In this document: positions 54,844-64,000 of the stretch, in pieces | How positions within the stretch are numbered: position 1 is the stretch's first letter | How the letters are laid out: every line of letters begins with the position of its first letter | Notes under the pieces: generated by a model | The model's database searches: none | The model's input: only the letters and a program-made list of their open reading frames with translations | What the model was told of the DNA's origin: nothing | Program-made: the position numbers and the translations under genes | NCBI RefSeq assembly: GCF_000770675.1 | Contig: NZ_AVBG01000008.1 | Coordinates: 124,001 to 188,000, forward strand | Length of the DNA: 64,000 nucleotides | Direction: 5' to 3' | From: Pontibacillus chungwhensis BH030062 | Lineage (GTDB): Bacteria; Bacillota; Bacilli; Bacillales; BH030062

Positions 54844-54848
54844 AATTA

Positions 54849-55151
54849 TTATTCAACCCCTTTAACCGGATATTTGAATGCGTTTTTATCAAGTTTCTTA
54901 TAAACTTCCTCTTCTAAATCAACATTCATTTTGTCAGCCATTTGAACAAGATAGATCAAGATATCTGCCATTTCTTCATTGGTATTCTGATTCTTATCTA
55001 GCAACGCCTCTTGACTACTTTTCCATTGAAAGTTCTCTAGTAACTCGTTTGCTTCTAGCGAGATAGAAATGGCTAAATCTTTTTCATTATGATATGGCTC
55101 CCAACCTCTTTCGTTTCTAAACTCTATAATCTTCTCTATCATTTTTTCCAT
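54849..55151 (-). CDS. MazG-like nucleotide pyrophosphohydrolase
   Basis: A 100-residue all-alpha NTP pyrophosphatase-type protein. Metal-binding acidic residues appear in SLEANELLENFQW (ExxE) and NEEMADILIYLVQMAD (ExxD). It should hydrolyse nucleoside triphosphates to monophosphates. AGGGG lies 10 nt before the ATG. Co-transcribed with the DUF2075 gene. Confidence 0.88.
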   Translation of the reverse strand: MEKMIEKIIEFRNERGWEPYHNEKDLAISISLEANELLENFQWKSSQEALLDKNQNTNEEMADILIYLVQMADKMNVDLEEEVYKKLDKNAFKYPVKGVE

Positions 55152-55261
55152 TTTAATAAGCCCCTAAAGTAAATTGTTATAATTGGTTTCATTTTACCAC
55201 CTATTTACATTGTTTTGTATTCGTGAGAGACCCTTATAAATTTTGATTCAGATAAACATAA

Positions 55262-55294
55262 AAAAGCAGACACCCTCAAAGGGTCTCTGCTTTA
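55262..55294 (-). terminator. Terminator downstream of the DUF1456 gene
   Basis: AAAGCAGA-ACCCT pairs with AGGGT-TCTGCTTT around CAA, with one internal mismatch. A T run follows on the minus strand. Confidence 0.75.
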
Positions 55295-55383
55295 TCTTTT
55301 AAATATGATGTGTCTTGTCTTATCTTATACACTTAGATGCCTTAAGTCCTCCAAGGGCCGTTTGAGAAAAATCAGTTCAAAAC

Positions 55384-55881
55384 CTACCCCCTATACCTCA
55401 CAGTCAACCCCTTCAAAAAACTCCTAGCAAACTTATCCCCACAATCCTTATAATGCTTATGCCCCTTCTTCCTAAGCAAAGCACTCAGCTGACCCTTCGT
55501 CACGTGAACTCCCGCCTGGTCGAACACCTCAAGCATATCCTCACTCGTCAACTTAAGAGCAATCCTCAACTTCTTCAACAAGACATTATTAATCCACTCA
55601 TCACCAGAGAGCGCTGGTCGCTCAGGCTGGCCTGGTTTGGGTTCTTGCTTACCTCTTTTATAAATAATCAATCCATTTAAGAAGCGCTCTACGGTTTCAT
55701 CATCGACCGTCTCTTCCGCTTCCTCTAGGTCGTCGCTGTAACTATCATTTGGTTTAGTAAGCATTTCGCCTACTTCTTCTTTTGTTACCGTCATTCCGCC
55801 GAGTTCAAAGATCTCGACCATTTCTTCATTCTTTAAATCAAGCGCATATCGTAATCGGATCAATCGATCATTATTTATCAT
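55384..55881 (-). CDS. DUF1456 (YehS-like) protein
   Basis: A 165-residue soluble protein made of two repeats of the DUF1456 unit: LRYALDLKNEEMVEIFELGGMTVTKEEVGEML at residues 10-41 and LRIALKLTSEDMLEVFDQAGVHVTKGQLSALLRKKGHKHYKDCGD in the second half. Each ends in a FLNGL/FLKGL segment. Function unknown; YehS of E. coli is the best-known relative. Confidence 0.88.
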   Translation of the reverse strand: MINNDRLIRLRYALDLKNEEMVEIFELGGMTVTKEEVGEMLTKPNDSYSDDLEEAEETVDDETVERFLNGLIIYKRGKQEPKPGQPERPALSGDEWINNVLLKKLRIALKLTSEDMLEVFDQAGVHVTKGQLSALLRKKGHKHYKDCGDKFARSFLKGLTVRYRG

Positions 55882-55911
55882 TTATATGGACCACCTTCAT
55901 TTATAAAGCAA

Positions 55912-55943
55912 AATCCCGAGAATTAGGACAAACTCTCAGGATT
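55912..55943 (-). terminator. Terminator of rlmCD
   Basis: AATCCCGAGA (55912-55921) pairs with TCTCAGGATT (55934-55943), one mismatch. On the minus strand TTTTGCTTTAT follows. Confidence 0.65.
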
Positions 55944-55956
55944 CTTGTCTTTTGTT

Positions 55957-57330
55957 TTATTTTCTTTTTAACCAAGCTACATTCTCAATGTGGCCGGTTT
56001 GTGGGAACATGTCCACTGGCTGTACTTCCTGGGTCTCAAAACCGCCGTCTTCTAAGATACGAAGGTCGCGGGCTAGTGTTGAAGGGCTGCAGGATACATA
56101 CACAATTTTCTCTGGCTGCATCTCAATCATCGCCTTCAATAGCTCTTCATCGCACCCTTTACGTGGAGGATCGACTACGATTACATCAGGATCAAGGCCC
56201 TGGCTCTTCCACCATGGGAAGACTTTCTCGGCTTCGCCGACGAAGAACTCAGCGTTGTCCATGCCGTTTAGCTTCGCATTTTTCTTAGCGTCTGTTACGG
56301 CTGGGGCAACGATCTCAACGCCGTATACCTTCTTCGCTTGTTGCGCTAAGAAGAGAGAAATTGTACCGATGCCGCTGTAGGCGTCGATAACTGTTTCGTG
56401 ACCTTTTAGATCTGCATAAGCTAGAGCTTGATCGTATAGCTTCTTCGTCTGAACAGGGTTGACCTGGTAGAACGATTTTGGTGAGATCTTGAATTCGATA
56501 TCACCAATGCGGTCGACAATGTAATCGTCTCCGTATAGAACGGTCGTTTTGTCACCTAAGATAACATTTGTTTTCTTGGAGTTGACGTTGTGGACGATTG
56601 ATTTAACATTTGGATACGTCTCACGAATCTCTTCGACAATTTGCTCTGCATATGGCAACTGCTTCGTACGCGTTACCATGACGACCATAACGTCGCCTGT
56701 TGTCTGGCCGGTACGGACCATAATATGACGCAGGACACCGCGGTGCTTTTCTTCGTTATAGGCCTCAACACCGTACTTCTCTGCAATACGACGGACAGCT
56801 TCGACCATGCGGTTGTTGTGTTCGTCCTGAATCATGCACGTGTCCATTTCAATAATGTCGTGGCTGCGCTTGCGGTAGAATCCAGCCTTCAAGCGATCAC
56901 CGTCTTGCCCGACTGGGATCTGGACTTTGTTGCGGTAGTACCATGGATCTTCCATGCCGATGGTTGGATGTACAGGCACGTCGCTTAAGTGTGCGATCTT
57001 ATGCATGGCGTTTTTCACTTGATTCTGTTTCATATCTAGCTGCATTTGGTAGCTCATATGTTGAAGCTGGCAGCCACCGCATTGCACGTAAACAGGACAT
57101 GGCGGGTCTACACGGTCCTGACTTGCTTCTGTAACATCTAGTAACTTCCCAAATCCGAAGTTCTTCTTTACTTTAATGACTTTCACTTTTCCTGTTTCAC
57201 CTGGTAGAGCATAAGGTACGAAGAGCGGGTAGCCGTCGACTTTGCCGACGCCATTTCCTTCGTGCGTTAAGTCTTCAAATGTCACTTCAATCGTGTCATT
57301 CTTTTGTACCGGTGGTGCTGGCTTAGACAT
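55957..57330 (-). CDS. rlmCD: 23S rRNA (uracil-C5)-methyltransferase RlmCD/RumA family
   Basis: A 457-residue SAM-dependent methyltransferase modifying 23S rRNA uridines. An N-terminal TRAM domain ([30 protein letters not shown]) is followed by the iron-sulfur cysteines in [16 protein letters not shown]. The SAM domain has [16 protein letters not shown] and [12 protein letters not shown]. The catalytic Cys lies in [15 protein letters not shown]. In Bacillus a single enzyme of this kind serves both U747 and U1939. Confidence 0.92.
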   Translation of the reverse strand: MSKPAPPVQKNDTIEVTFEDLTHEGNGVGKVDGYPLFVPYALPGETGKVKVIKVKKNFGFGKLLDVTEASQDRVDPPCPVYVQCGGCQLQHMSYQMQLDMKQNQVKNAMHKIAHLSDVPVHPTIGMEDPWYYRNKVQIPVGQDGDRLKAGFYRKRSHDIIEMDTCMIQDEHNNRMVEAVRRIAEKYGVEAYNEEKHRGVLRHIMVRTGQTTGDVMVVMVTRTKQLPYAEQIVEEIRETYPNVKSIVHNVNSKKTNVILGDKTTVLYGDDYIVDRIGDIEFKISPKSFYQVNPVQTKKLYDQALAYADLKGHETVIDAYSGIGTISLFLAQQAKKVYGVEIVAPAVTDAKKNAKLNGMDNAEFFVGEAEKVFPWWKSQGLDPDVIVVDPPRKGCDEELLKAMIEMQPEKIVYVSCSPSTLARDLRILEDGGFETQEVQPVDMFPQTGHIENVAWLKRK

Positions 57331-57462
57331 TCACATCTTCCTTTGCCGTTCAGATTGCTGAATAGAATCAGCTCTTTTGTAGTAGTGTTGCCATTTCCTA
57401 AGCAGAATAACAAACGACTCTGAATCTTGCCGCTGTGACAAAATCCGAGCCGTTTTCATTCC

Positions 57463-58365
57463 TTATTTCTCTTCCCATCGATCTCTTGGGAGAAAGAATT
57501 CCAGGTGGCGATATAAATTGACAAATTCCCCGGGCAATAATCCGCCATATTCCCCGTCAATATTTAACTGCATCTTCTCGTTCGTATGAACTTTAATGCG
57601 GTTTGCTTTTGTATAAATGACGTTTGGGTCACTGATGTGATTCCCTTTCATTGCGAGTGAAGCGAGACGAATGAGTTCAGCCAAGTTGACGCGCTTAATA
57701 ATAAGCAGATCAAACATGCCATCATCCATCTCGGCATCTGGTGCTAGCTTCTCTAAACCGCCGACAGAGTTCGTGTTCGACACAAGAAATACCATCACTT
57801 CGCCTTCAAAATACTTCCCGTCATACTCGATCTCAACAGTCGTTGGACGGATGGAAGGGATCATTTCAACGCCCTTCAGGTAATAAGCGAGCTGTCCCAG
57901 CATCGTTTTTAATTTACTCGGAACTTCATACGTCAGTTCCGTTAATTTACCGCCACCGGCGATATTCATAAAGTACTGGTCGTTCACCCGGCCAATATCA
58001 AGCTCTTTTGAAAATCCATCCAGAATCACATCAACAGCTTTTTTCACATTTCGTGGCACGCAAAGTGCTCTAGCGAAATCATTCGTCGTTCCAACTGGAA
58101 TAATCCCCAGTTTCGGGCGATATTCATGTTCGGCGAGACCATTAATGACTTCATTAATCGTCCCGTCCCCACCTGCTGCAACCACCACATCAAACTTTCG
58201 CTCTACGGCGATTTTGGCTGCATTGGTTGCATCTCCAGCGCACGTCGTTGCGTGTGTAGATGTTTCATATCCTGCTTGTTCAAAGCGTTGCATGATATCA
58301 GGGAGCTCTTTCCTTACAGCCTCCCTGCCTGACGTGGGATTGTAAATAATTCGAGCACGTTTCAT
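57463..58365 (-). CDS. dgkB: Diacylglycerol kinase (DgkB/YerQ type)
   Basis: A 300-residue lipid kinase recycling diacylglycerol from lipoteichoic acid synthesis. IIYNPTSGR opens the protein, AAGGDGTINEVINGL is the nucleotide-binding motif, and GTTNDFARAL follows. I start it at the ATG at 58365, 5 nt after GGGGGAAGGA; the upstream in-frame start at 58380 overlaps that site. Confidence 0.92.
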   Translation of the reverse strand: MKRARIIYNPTSGREAVRKELPDIMQRFEQAGYETSTHATTCAGDATNAAKIAVERKFDVVVAAGGDGTINEVINGLAEHEYRPKLGIIPVGTTNDFARALCVPRNVKKAVDVILDGFSKELDIGRVNDQYFMNIAGGGKLTELTYEVPSKLKTMLGQLAYYLKGVEMIPSIRPTTVEIEYDGKYFEGEVMVFLVSNTNSVGGLEKLAPDAEMDDGMFDLLIIKRVNLAELIRLASLAMKGNHISDPNVIYTKANRIKVHTNEKMQLNIDGEYGGLLPGEFVNLYRHLEFFLPRDRWEEK

Positions 58366-58474
58366 AGGTCCTTCCCCCATCCAAGCCTGTTTTTCCTTAC
58401 ATCATCATAAACCTTTTTCATCCATTTGAAAAGTTTTTCCTATTAGGCTCTTTTTCCATTTTATAACCCACACA

Positions 58475-58499
58475 AAAGCACGCTGTAGCAGCGTGCTTT
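58475..58499 (-). terminator. Terminator of gatCAB
   Basis: AAAGCACGCTG (58475-58485) pairs with CAGCGTGCTTT (58489-58499) around TAG. The T tract on the minus strand is short. Confidence 0.7.
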
Positions 58500-58518
58500 C
58501 ATGCAAGATTCATACTCT

Positions 58519-59949
58519 TTAGCGCTTATCCATTTCTTCAACGATAATCTTGTTTACCATTGGTGGATTCGCTTGTCCTTTAGTAGCTTTCATCGTCTGA
58601 CCAACAAGGAAGCCTAACGCACGGTCTTTACCGTTTTTGTAGTCTTCGATTGATTGTTGGTTCTGATCAAGGATTCCTGTGATAATCTCACGAAGCTGAC
58701 CTTCGTCAGAGATCTGACCCATGCCTTGATCTTTCACGTATTGTTCTGGCTCTGTACCGTTCTCGACTGTTTCAGCGAATACTTTCTTCGCGATCTTAGA
58801 ACTGATCGTGCCATCTTCAATAAGCTTGATTACTTTTGCAAGATTAGCAGGAGTTAACGCAACGTCTGCTAGTTCTTTCTGCTGCTTGTTCAAGTAAGCT
58901 GATACTTCACCCATCATCCAGTTTGATGCTTGCTTCACATCAGCACCTGCATCGATTGTTTCCTGGAAGAAGTCAGATAGCTCTTTGTTATTTGTAAGAA
59001 CCATTGCGTCGTACTCAGGTAATCCAAGGTCATTAATGTAGCGAGCTTTACGAGCATCTGGAAGTTCTGGAATCTCAGCACGTACGCGCTCTTTCCATTC
59101 TTCACTCACGTAAAGAGGTACAAGGTCTGGCTCTGGGAAGTAACGGTAGTCATCAGAACCTTCTTTAACACGCATAAGGATCGTTTCTTTCGTAGCTTCA
59201 TCGAAACGACGCGTTTCCTGAAGGATCTCGCCACCTGCTTCTAGTACTTTTTGCTGGCGCTTCTCTTCAAATTCTAGTCCTTTTTGAACGAAGGAGAAGG
59301 AGTTTAAGTTCTTAAGCTCAGTTTTCGTACCGAATTCTTCCTGACCGATTGGACGGATGGAGATGTTCGCATCGGCACGAAGAGAACCTTCTTCCATCTT
59401 ACAATCAGATACGCCTGTGTACTGAATGATGTTCTTCAGTTTCTCAAGGTATTTGTATGCTTCTTCAGGAGAAGCGATGTCTGGCTCAGAAACGATCTCA
59501 ACAAGTGGCGTACCTTGACGGTTATAGTCTACTAGAGAATAGCCGTCGTCACTGTGCGTTAATTTACCCGCATCTTCCTCGATGTGAAGACGAGTGATTC
59601 CAATGCGCTTCGTCTTGCCGTCTACTTCAATGTCGATATACCCATTCTCACCGATTGGCTGGTCAAATTGAGAGATTTGATACGCTTTCGGGTTGTCCGG
59701 GTAGAAGTAGTTCTTACGGTCAAACTTTGTATGTGTAGCGATGTCACAGTTTAGTGCCATCGCAGCTTTCATTGCGTAATTGACAACCTCTTCGTTTAGG
59801 ACAGGTAGTACTCCTGGGTACCCTAAGTCGATTGGGTTCACGTTTGTATTCGGCTGGTCACCGAACATGTTCGGACTTGGGCTGAAGATTTTAGACGCTG
59901 TCTTTAGCTCAACGTGTACCTCAATACCAATAACTGTTTCAAAGTTCAT
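58519..59949 (-). CDS. gatB: Asp/Glu-tRNA amidotransferase subunit B
   Basis: A 476-residue subunit that activates Glu- or Asp-tRNA for amidation. [39 protein letters not shown] and [11 protein letters not shown] are signatures. The C-terminal YqeY-like helical domain ends in [22 protein letters not shown]. Its ATG overlaps the gatA stop by 1 nt. Confidence 0.96.
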   Translation of the reverse strand: MNFETVIGIEVHVELKTASKIFSPSPNMFGDQPNTNVNPIDLGYPGVLPVLNEEVVNYAMKAAMALNCDIATHTKFDRKNYFYPDNPKAYQISQFDQPIGENGYIDIEVDGKTKRIGITRLHIEEDAGKLTHSDDGYSLVDYNRQGTPLVEIVSEPDIASPEEAYKYLEKLKNIIQYTGVSDCKMEEGSLRADANISIRPIGQEEFGTKTELKNLNSFSFVQKGLEFEEKRQQKVLEAGGEILQETRRFDEATKETILMRVKEGSDDYRYFPEPDLVPLYVSEEWKERVRAEIPELPDARKARYINDLGLPEYDAMVLTNNKELSDFFQETIDAGADVKQASNWMMGEVSAYLNKQQKELADVALTPANLAKVIKLIEDGTISSKIAKKVFAETVENGTEPEQYVKDQGMGQISDEGQLREIITGILDQNQQSIEDYKNGKDRALGFLVGQTMKATKGQANPPMVNKIIVEEMDKR

Positions 59950-61424
59950 TACTTCGCACCTCCCAGGCTTGGCTTTTGTGTATGGAAATCAGTCGCCTGT
60001 TCGTAAGCATGTGCTGCACGGTAAACCGTTGCTTCATCAAAGTGCTTACCAATGATCTGTAAACCAATTGGAAGTCCTTCTCCTGAGAATCCACATGGCA
60101 CAGAGATTCCTGGTACGCCCGCTAGGTTCACAGGGATTGTCAGGATATCGTTCGCATACATCGTTAGTGGATCTTCTGTCTTCTCGCCTACTTTAAAGGC
60201 AGGAGTTGGTGTTGTTGGTCCGATAATAACATCGTAATCCGCTAGTACATCATCAAAGTCTTTCTTAATTAGTGTACGAGCTTGCTGTGCTTTCTTGTAA
60301 TACGCATCGTAGTAACCAGAGCTAAGCGCAAATGTACCAAGCATAATACGACGCTTCACTTCGTCACCAAAGCCTTCACTACGAGATAGCTTGAACATGT
60401 CTAGCATGTTCTCAGCATTTGGAGAACGACGACCATAGCGTACACCGTCGAAGCGTGCAAGGTTAGCAGACGCTTCAGAAGAAGATAGTAGGTAATACGT
60501 TGATAGTGCGTATTTAGAGTGAGGAAGCGTTACTTCATCCCACGTAGCGCCCATATCTTCGTATACTTTAAGAGCCTTCTGAACGGCTTCTTTTACTTCG
60601 TCAGACACACCTTCAGCAAGGTATTCTTTTGGCACAGCGATTTTAAGACCTTTCACATCACCTGTAAGAGCTTCTGTGTATTTCGGTACTTCAATGTCTG
60701 CAGATGTAGAGTCCATCTTATCAAGACCTGCAATCGTCTCTAAAATGTACGCATTATCTTCAACCGTACGAGTTAATGGACCAATTTGGTCTAGAGAAGA
60801 TGCAAAGGCAATTAGACCGAAACGAGATACACGGCCATACGTAGGTTTTAGTCCAACAACACCACAGTAAGCTGCTGGCTGGCGGATCGAACCACCTGTG
60901 TCAGAACCTAATGAGAACGGCACTTCGCCTGCTGCAACAGCCGCTGCCGAACCACCACTAGAACCACCTGGTACATAGTCAGTGTTCCACGGGTTACGTG
61001 TTGCATAGTAACTTGAGTTTTCGTTAGAGGAGCCCATTGCGAACTCGTCCATATTTAATTTACCAACGTTGATCGCTTCAGCTGCATCAAGCTTCTGTAC
61101 AACTGTTGCGTCATATAATGGGTCTGTTAAGTTATCTAAAATTTGGCTGGCAGCCGTTGTGCGAAGCCCTTTTGTTACGATGTTATCCTTCACACCAATT
61201 GGCATACCGAATAACAAACCACGTCCTTCAGGCGTCCCTCGTAGTTCATCTAATTCTTTTGCACGAGCACGAGCAGTTTCTTCATTTAATGTAATGAAGG
61301 CTTTCACGTCTCCGTCTACTTCGCTGATTCGATTATATGCTTCATCAAGAAGATCATTTACGCTGATCTCTTTCTTATGTAGCATTTCTTGAAGATCTGA
61401 TAATTTATAATCAAAAAGAGACAT
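59949..61424 (-). CDS. gatA: Asp/Glu-tRNA amidotransferase subunit A
   Basis: A 491-residue amidase that supplies ammonia from glutamine. The Ser-cisSer-Lys triad region is visible (GVKDNI, and [37 protein letters not shown]). The start overlaps nothing; gatC ends 11 nt upstream. Confidence 0.96.
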   Translation of the reverse strand: MSLFDYKLSDLQEMLHKKEISVNDLLDEAYNRISEVDGDVKAFITLNEETARARAKELDELRGTPEGRGLLFGMPIGVKDNIVTKGLRTTAASQILDNLTDPLYDATVVQKLDAAEAINVGKLNMDEFAMGSSNENSSYYATRNPWNTDYVPGGSSGGSAAAVAAGEVPFSLGSDTGGSIRQPAAYCGVVGLKPTYGRVSRFGLIAFASSLDQIGPLTRTVEDNAYILETIAGLDKMDSTSADIEVPKYTEALTGDVKGLKIAVPKEYLAEGVSDEVKEAVQKALKVYEDMGATWDEVTLPHSKYALSTYYLLSSSEASANLARFDGVRYGRRSPNAENMLDMFKLSRSEGFGDEVKRRIMLGTFALSSGYYDAYYKKAQQARTLIKKDFDDVLADYDVIIGPTTPTPAFKVGEKTEDPLTMYANDILTIPVNLAGVPGISVPCGFSGEGLPIGLQIIGKHFDEATVYRAAHAYEQATDFHTQKPSLGGAK

Positions 61425-61435
61425 TCGTCACCCTC

Positions 61436-61726
61436 CTATTCCAAAATAGATGGTACACGGATTTGACCATCTTGCGTTTCCGGCGCATTCTTAAGCGCAT
61501 CTTCTTGTGTAATCCACTTCTTCGGTTCGTCCTTACGCATCACATTCTTAAGATCCTGAACGTGTGTCGTAGGCTCAACACCCTCTGTATCCAACTCGTT
61601 CAACTGCTCCGCAAACGAGATAATATCATCCAACTGCTTCGTAAAACGCTCAGCTTCTTCATCAGACACGTGCAAACGCGCCAAATGAGCCACATGCTTC
61701 ACTTGCTCTTCACTAATTCTAGACAT
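61436..61726 (-). CDS. gatC: Asp/Glu-tRNA amidotransferase subunit C
   Basis: A 96-residue small subunit stabilising Gat[40 protein letters not shown] and the final [11 protein letters not shown] are typical. GGAGGTTAAAGG precedes the ATG. First gene of gatCAB; the tandem repeat array lies 80 bp upstream. Confidence 0.95.
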   Translation of the reverse strand: MSRISEEQVKHVAHLARLHVSDEEAERFTKQLDDIISFAEQLNELDTEGVEPTTHVQDLKNVMRKDEPKKWITQEDALKNAPETQDGQIRVPSILE

Positions 61727-61808
61727 CCTTTAACCTCCATTCGTATCGAACATCACATAATAATGATAATACCAAAAAACAAGGTACTTTATCAATCTCG
61801 GGACTAAG

Positions 61809-62560
61809 AAAAGCACAGGCGGGGTGCCCAGGGCCGTACGGATAAGCAAACTGCCGGAAGTGGCGTCTAGCCACTGCAGGTAGTTTGCTTCTCTCGCTAG
61901 GCCCCCCCCGCCGGAGCTAGACACCACGAAAAGCACAGGCGGGGTGCCCAGGGCCGTACGGATAAGCAAACTGCCGGAAGTGGCGTCTAGCCACTGCAGG
62001 TAGTTTGCTTATCTCGCTAGGCCCCCCCCGCCGGAGCTAGACACCACGAAAAGCACAGGCGGGGTGCCCAGGGCCGTACGGATAAGCAAACTGCCGGAAG
62101 TGGCGTCTAGCCACTGCAGGTAGTTTGCTTATCTCGCTAGGCCCCCCCCGCCGGAGCTAGACACCACGAAAAGCACAGGCGGGGTGCCCAGGGCCGTACG
62201 GATAAGCAAACTGCCGGAAGTGGCGTCTAGCCACTGCAGGTAGTTTGCTTATCTCGCTAGGCCCCCCCCGCCGGAGCTAGACACCACGAAAAGCACAGGC
62301 GGGGTGCCCAGGGCCGTACGGATAAGCAAACTGCCGGAAGTGGCGTCTAGCCACTGCAGGTAGTTTGCTTATCTCGCTAGGCCCTCCCCACCGGAGCTAG
62401 ACACCATGTAAAGCGCAGGCGGGTTGGTCAAGGGCGTACGGATAAGCAAGCTACTGTAAGTCTGCATAGCAGACTGGAGGTAGATTGCTTATCTCGCTAG
62501 TCCTTACCCGCCGGAGCTAGATCTAAAGAAAAACGCAGGCGGGGTGATCGTGAGGAGGTT
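61809..62560. repeat. Tandem array of six 120-bp structured repeats plus a partial unit
   Basis: Units begin at 61809, 61929, 62049, 62169, 62289 and 62409, with a partial one at 62529. The first five are nearly identical; the sixth is diverged. Each unit has an outer stem GGCGGGG/CCCCGCC and a long inner hairpin GATAAGCAAACT...AGTTTGCTTATC. On the minus strand units contain GTCTAGCTCCGGCGG and GTGCTTTTC, resembling a dispersed Bacillaceae repeat I recall. The array fills most of the 970-bp gap. Confidence 0.95.
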
Positions 62561-62656
62561 CGGCCAAAACCCTCAGAGCCAATACCCAACACCAAACGCC
62601 CCACTCCTGTGGAACCAAAATGTTTATTTCCCCACCATAACGGAAAGAGCTATACA

Positions 62657-62688
62657 AAAGAGCCCCTTCTAAAAAAAGAAGAGGCTCT
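62657..62688 (-). terminator. Terminator of putP
   Basis: AGAGCCCCTTCT (62659-62670) pairs with AGAAGAGGCTCT (62677-62688), one mismatch. On the minus strand CTCTTTTG follows. Confidence 0.8.
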
Positions 62689-62696
62689 CAACAATC

Positions 62697-64000
62697 TTAG
62701 CTATTCGCTTTATCAAATTCAGCTTGAATTTCTTTAGACGGGCCATTGCCAATCAGACTTACAACAACCGCTGCAAGTGTACAAAGGATAAAGCCTGGTA
62801 CGATTTCATATAAACCGAAGATATTCGTCCAATCTTGACCTTCTGTAGGTTCTAACAGATCGCCCCAGATGACGACTGTAACAGCACCTACAATAATTCC
62901 GGCTACGGCGCCATTACGAGTAAGGCGTTTCCAGAATAGACTCAAGATAATGATTGGTCCGAATGCGGCACCAAATCCTGCCCAAGCGTAACTTACAAGT
63001 TCAAGTACAGAGCTTTGTGCGCCGTATGCAAGTGCAATCGCTAGTAGAGCAATCGCCGCTACTGAGAAACGTCCAACCCATACAAGTTCACGCTCAGAAG
63101 CGTTTTTACGTAGGATTGCTTTGTAGAAGTCCTCCGCTACTGCAGAAGATGATACAAGTAGCTGAGAGTCAATGGTACTCATAATCGCAGATAGAATCGC
63201 TGCTAGTAAGATACCTGCAATAATAGGGTTGAACAAGATTTGTGAGAAGGCGATAAAGATCTTCTCAGCTTCTGTAGAATCCGGAATGACATTGTAGCCA
63301 CCTTGCTGAACGATTTTCACACCTAAATCAGCAAGTTCACCTGCTGTACCACCATTAGCTACATAAGCGATACCAACAAGACCTGTAAAGATTGCTCCAT
63401 ACAGACCCAGAATCATCCAAGTCATACCAATGAAACGAGCTTTCGGTACATCTTTAGGAGAACGAAGCGCCATAAAACGAGTTAAGATGTGCGGCTGTCC
63501 AAAGTAACCAAGTCCCCAGGCGAGGGAAGATACAACACTTAAGACTCCAACACCTTTAACCATATCAAGACGAGTGGCATCGATCTCACTAATCATGCTA
63601 ACCACTTCATTCCAGCCCCCAAGTTCGCTGATCGCAACGATTGGTACGGCCAGTAAAGCAACAAACATCAGAATTCCTTGGAAGAAGTCCGTCCAGCTTA
63701 CTGCCAGGAAACCACCTAGGAATGTATACGAAATAATAACAATTGCACCAATCCAAAGGGCTTGGTTATAACCCATGTCGAAAGATGCAGCGAACAATTT
63801 AGCTCCACCTACCATACCTGAGGATGTGTAGAAGGTGAAGAAGAATAAGATTACAAGTGCGGAGATCACACGTAAGATATGTGATGTATCATGGAAGCGA
63901 TTTTCTAAGAAGTCCGGTACTGTAATGGAATCATTCGCAACCTCTGTGTAAACACGAAGACGACGTGCTACGAACTGCCAGTTTAAATAGGCCCCTATTG
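62697..64000 (-). CDS. putP: Sodium/proline symporter, 5' end outside the window
   Basis: A partial SSS-family symporter. The reading frame stays open to the window edge (IGAYLNWQFVARRLRVYTEVANDSITVPDFLENRF), so the GTG at 63869 is not the start. About 434 residues are present with roughly ten helices; YTSSGMVGGAKLF, DFFQGILMF, LGYFGQPHILTRFMA and LSAIMSTIDSQLLVSSSAVAEDFY are PutP/OpuE landmarks. It takes up proline for food or as osmoprotectant; which role applies cannot be told here. Confidence 0.93.
   Translation of the reverse strand, partial: IGAYLNWQFVARRLRVYTEVANDSITVPDFLENRFHDTSHILRVISALVILFFFTFYTSSGMVGGAKLFAASFDMGYNQALWIGAIVIISYTFLGGFLAVSWTDFFQGILMFVALLAVPIVAISELGGWNEVVSMISEIDATRLDMVKGVGVLSVVSSLAWGLGYFGQPHILTRFMALRSPKDVPKARFIGMTWMILGLYGAIFTGLVGIAYVANGGTAGELADLGVKIVQQGGYNVIPDSTEAEKIFIAFSQILFNPIIAGILLAAILSAIMSTIDSQLLVSSSAVAEDFYKAILRKNASERELVWVGRFSVAAIALLAIALAYGAQSSVLELVSYAWAGFGAAFGPIIILSLFWKRLTRNGAVAGIIVGAVTVVIWGDLLEPTEGQDWTNIFGLYEIVPGFILCTLAAVVVSLIGNGPSKEIQAEFDKANS

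Noticed and set aside
51038-55151. Prophage or integrated plasmid
   Set aside because: No integrase, structural, replication or attachment-site signals are visible around these genes.
61730-61969. Open frame of 79 codons through the tandem array
   Set aside because: It is the translation of the 120-bp repeat, with no ribosome site; repeated LIRTALGTPPVLF is simply the repeat read in frame.
61809-62560. Regularly repeated array that could be taken for CRISPR
   Set aside because: The whole 120-bp unit is repeated with no unique spacers, and no cas genes are present.

Overview
The window reads as a chromosomal segment of a spore-forming, probably halotolerant member of the Bacillaceae (Halobacillus/Pontibacillus-like; the genus is a guess). 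Clues are strong AGGAGG ribosome sites, frequent TTG and GTG starts, the sigM-yhdL-yhdK arrangement, SAM-I (S-box) riboswitches over sulfur genes, gatCAB, UPF0182, DgkB-type lipid kinase, PutP, and acidic proteins. No rRNA, tRNA or CRISPR array was found.

Layout. 1-3.1 kb: a PAP2/YuiD-like protein, then the ECF sigma factor sigM with its membrane anti-sigma proteins. 3.1-13.2 kb: housekeeping genes (UvrD-like helicase, DUF4317, UPF0158, DsbA-like oxidoreductase, GntR-DUF1648 pair) and a large secreted GH16 glucanase behind three LacI-type operators. 13.2-23.8 kb: a nine-gene assimilatory sulfate/siroheme operon (cysH-sat-cysC-cobA-sirB-ylnF-hemD-cysJ-cysI) under a SAM riboswitch, facing a divergent TauE/SafE transporter with its own SAM riboswitch. 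23.8-30.7 kb: metabolic genes, a PadR-HAAS pair and a membrane-anchored nuclease. 30.7-32.4 kb: an IS1182-family element that landed inside a repeat. 32.7-44.5 kb: a glycan cluster making UDP-Glc, UDP-GlcA, UDP-Gal and probably UDP-Xyl, with eight glycosyltransferase-type genes. 44.5-51 kb: a Cys-rich protein, metA, UPF0182 and a NERD protein, separated by repeat arrays. 51-55.2 kb: a small accessory group (unknown protein, TPR-winged helix protein, DUF2075 helicase/nuclease, MazG-like). 55.4-61.7 kb: DUF1456, rlmCD, dgkB, gatCAB. 61.8-62.5 kb: a 120-bp tandem repeat array. The window ends inside putP.

The most unusual content is non-coding. (1) A dispersed composite repeat of about 300 bp consists of terminal inverted GGGGACAGG..CCTTGTCCC palindromes enclosing four degenerate units with a period of about 52 nt (AAAAGGTCACTGAT...CTTCTCTTACCTTTT) and a perfect hairpin. 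Two near-complete copies exist, one split by the IS1182 element, plus several partial ones. (2) Six 120-bp units stand in tandem upstream of gatCAB, and the diverged unit shows compensatory stem changes. (3) An exact 20-bp palindrome, TTGATCAAACGTTTGATCAA, occurs three times between genes.
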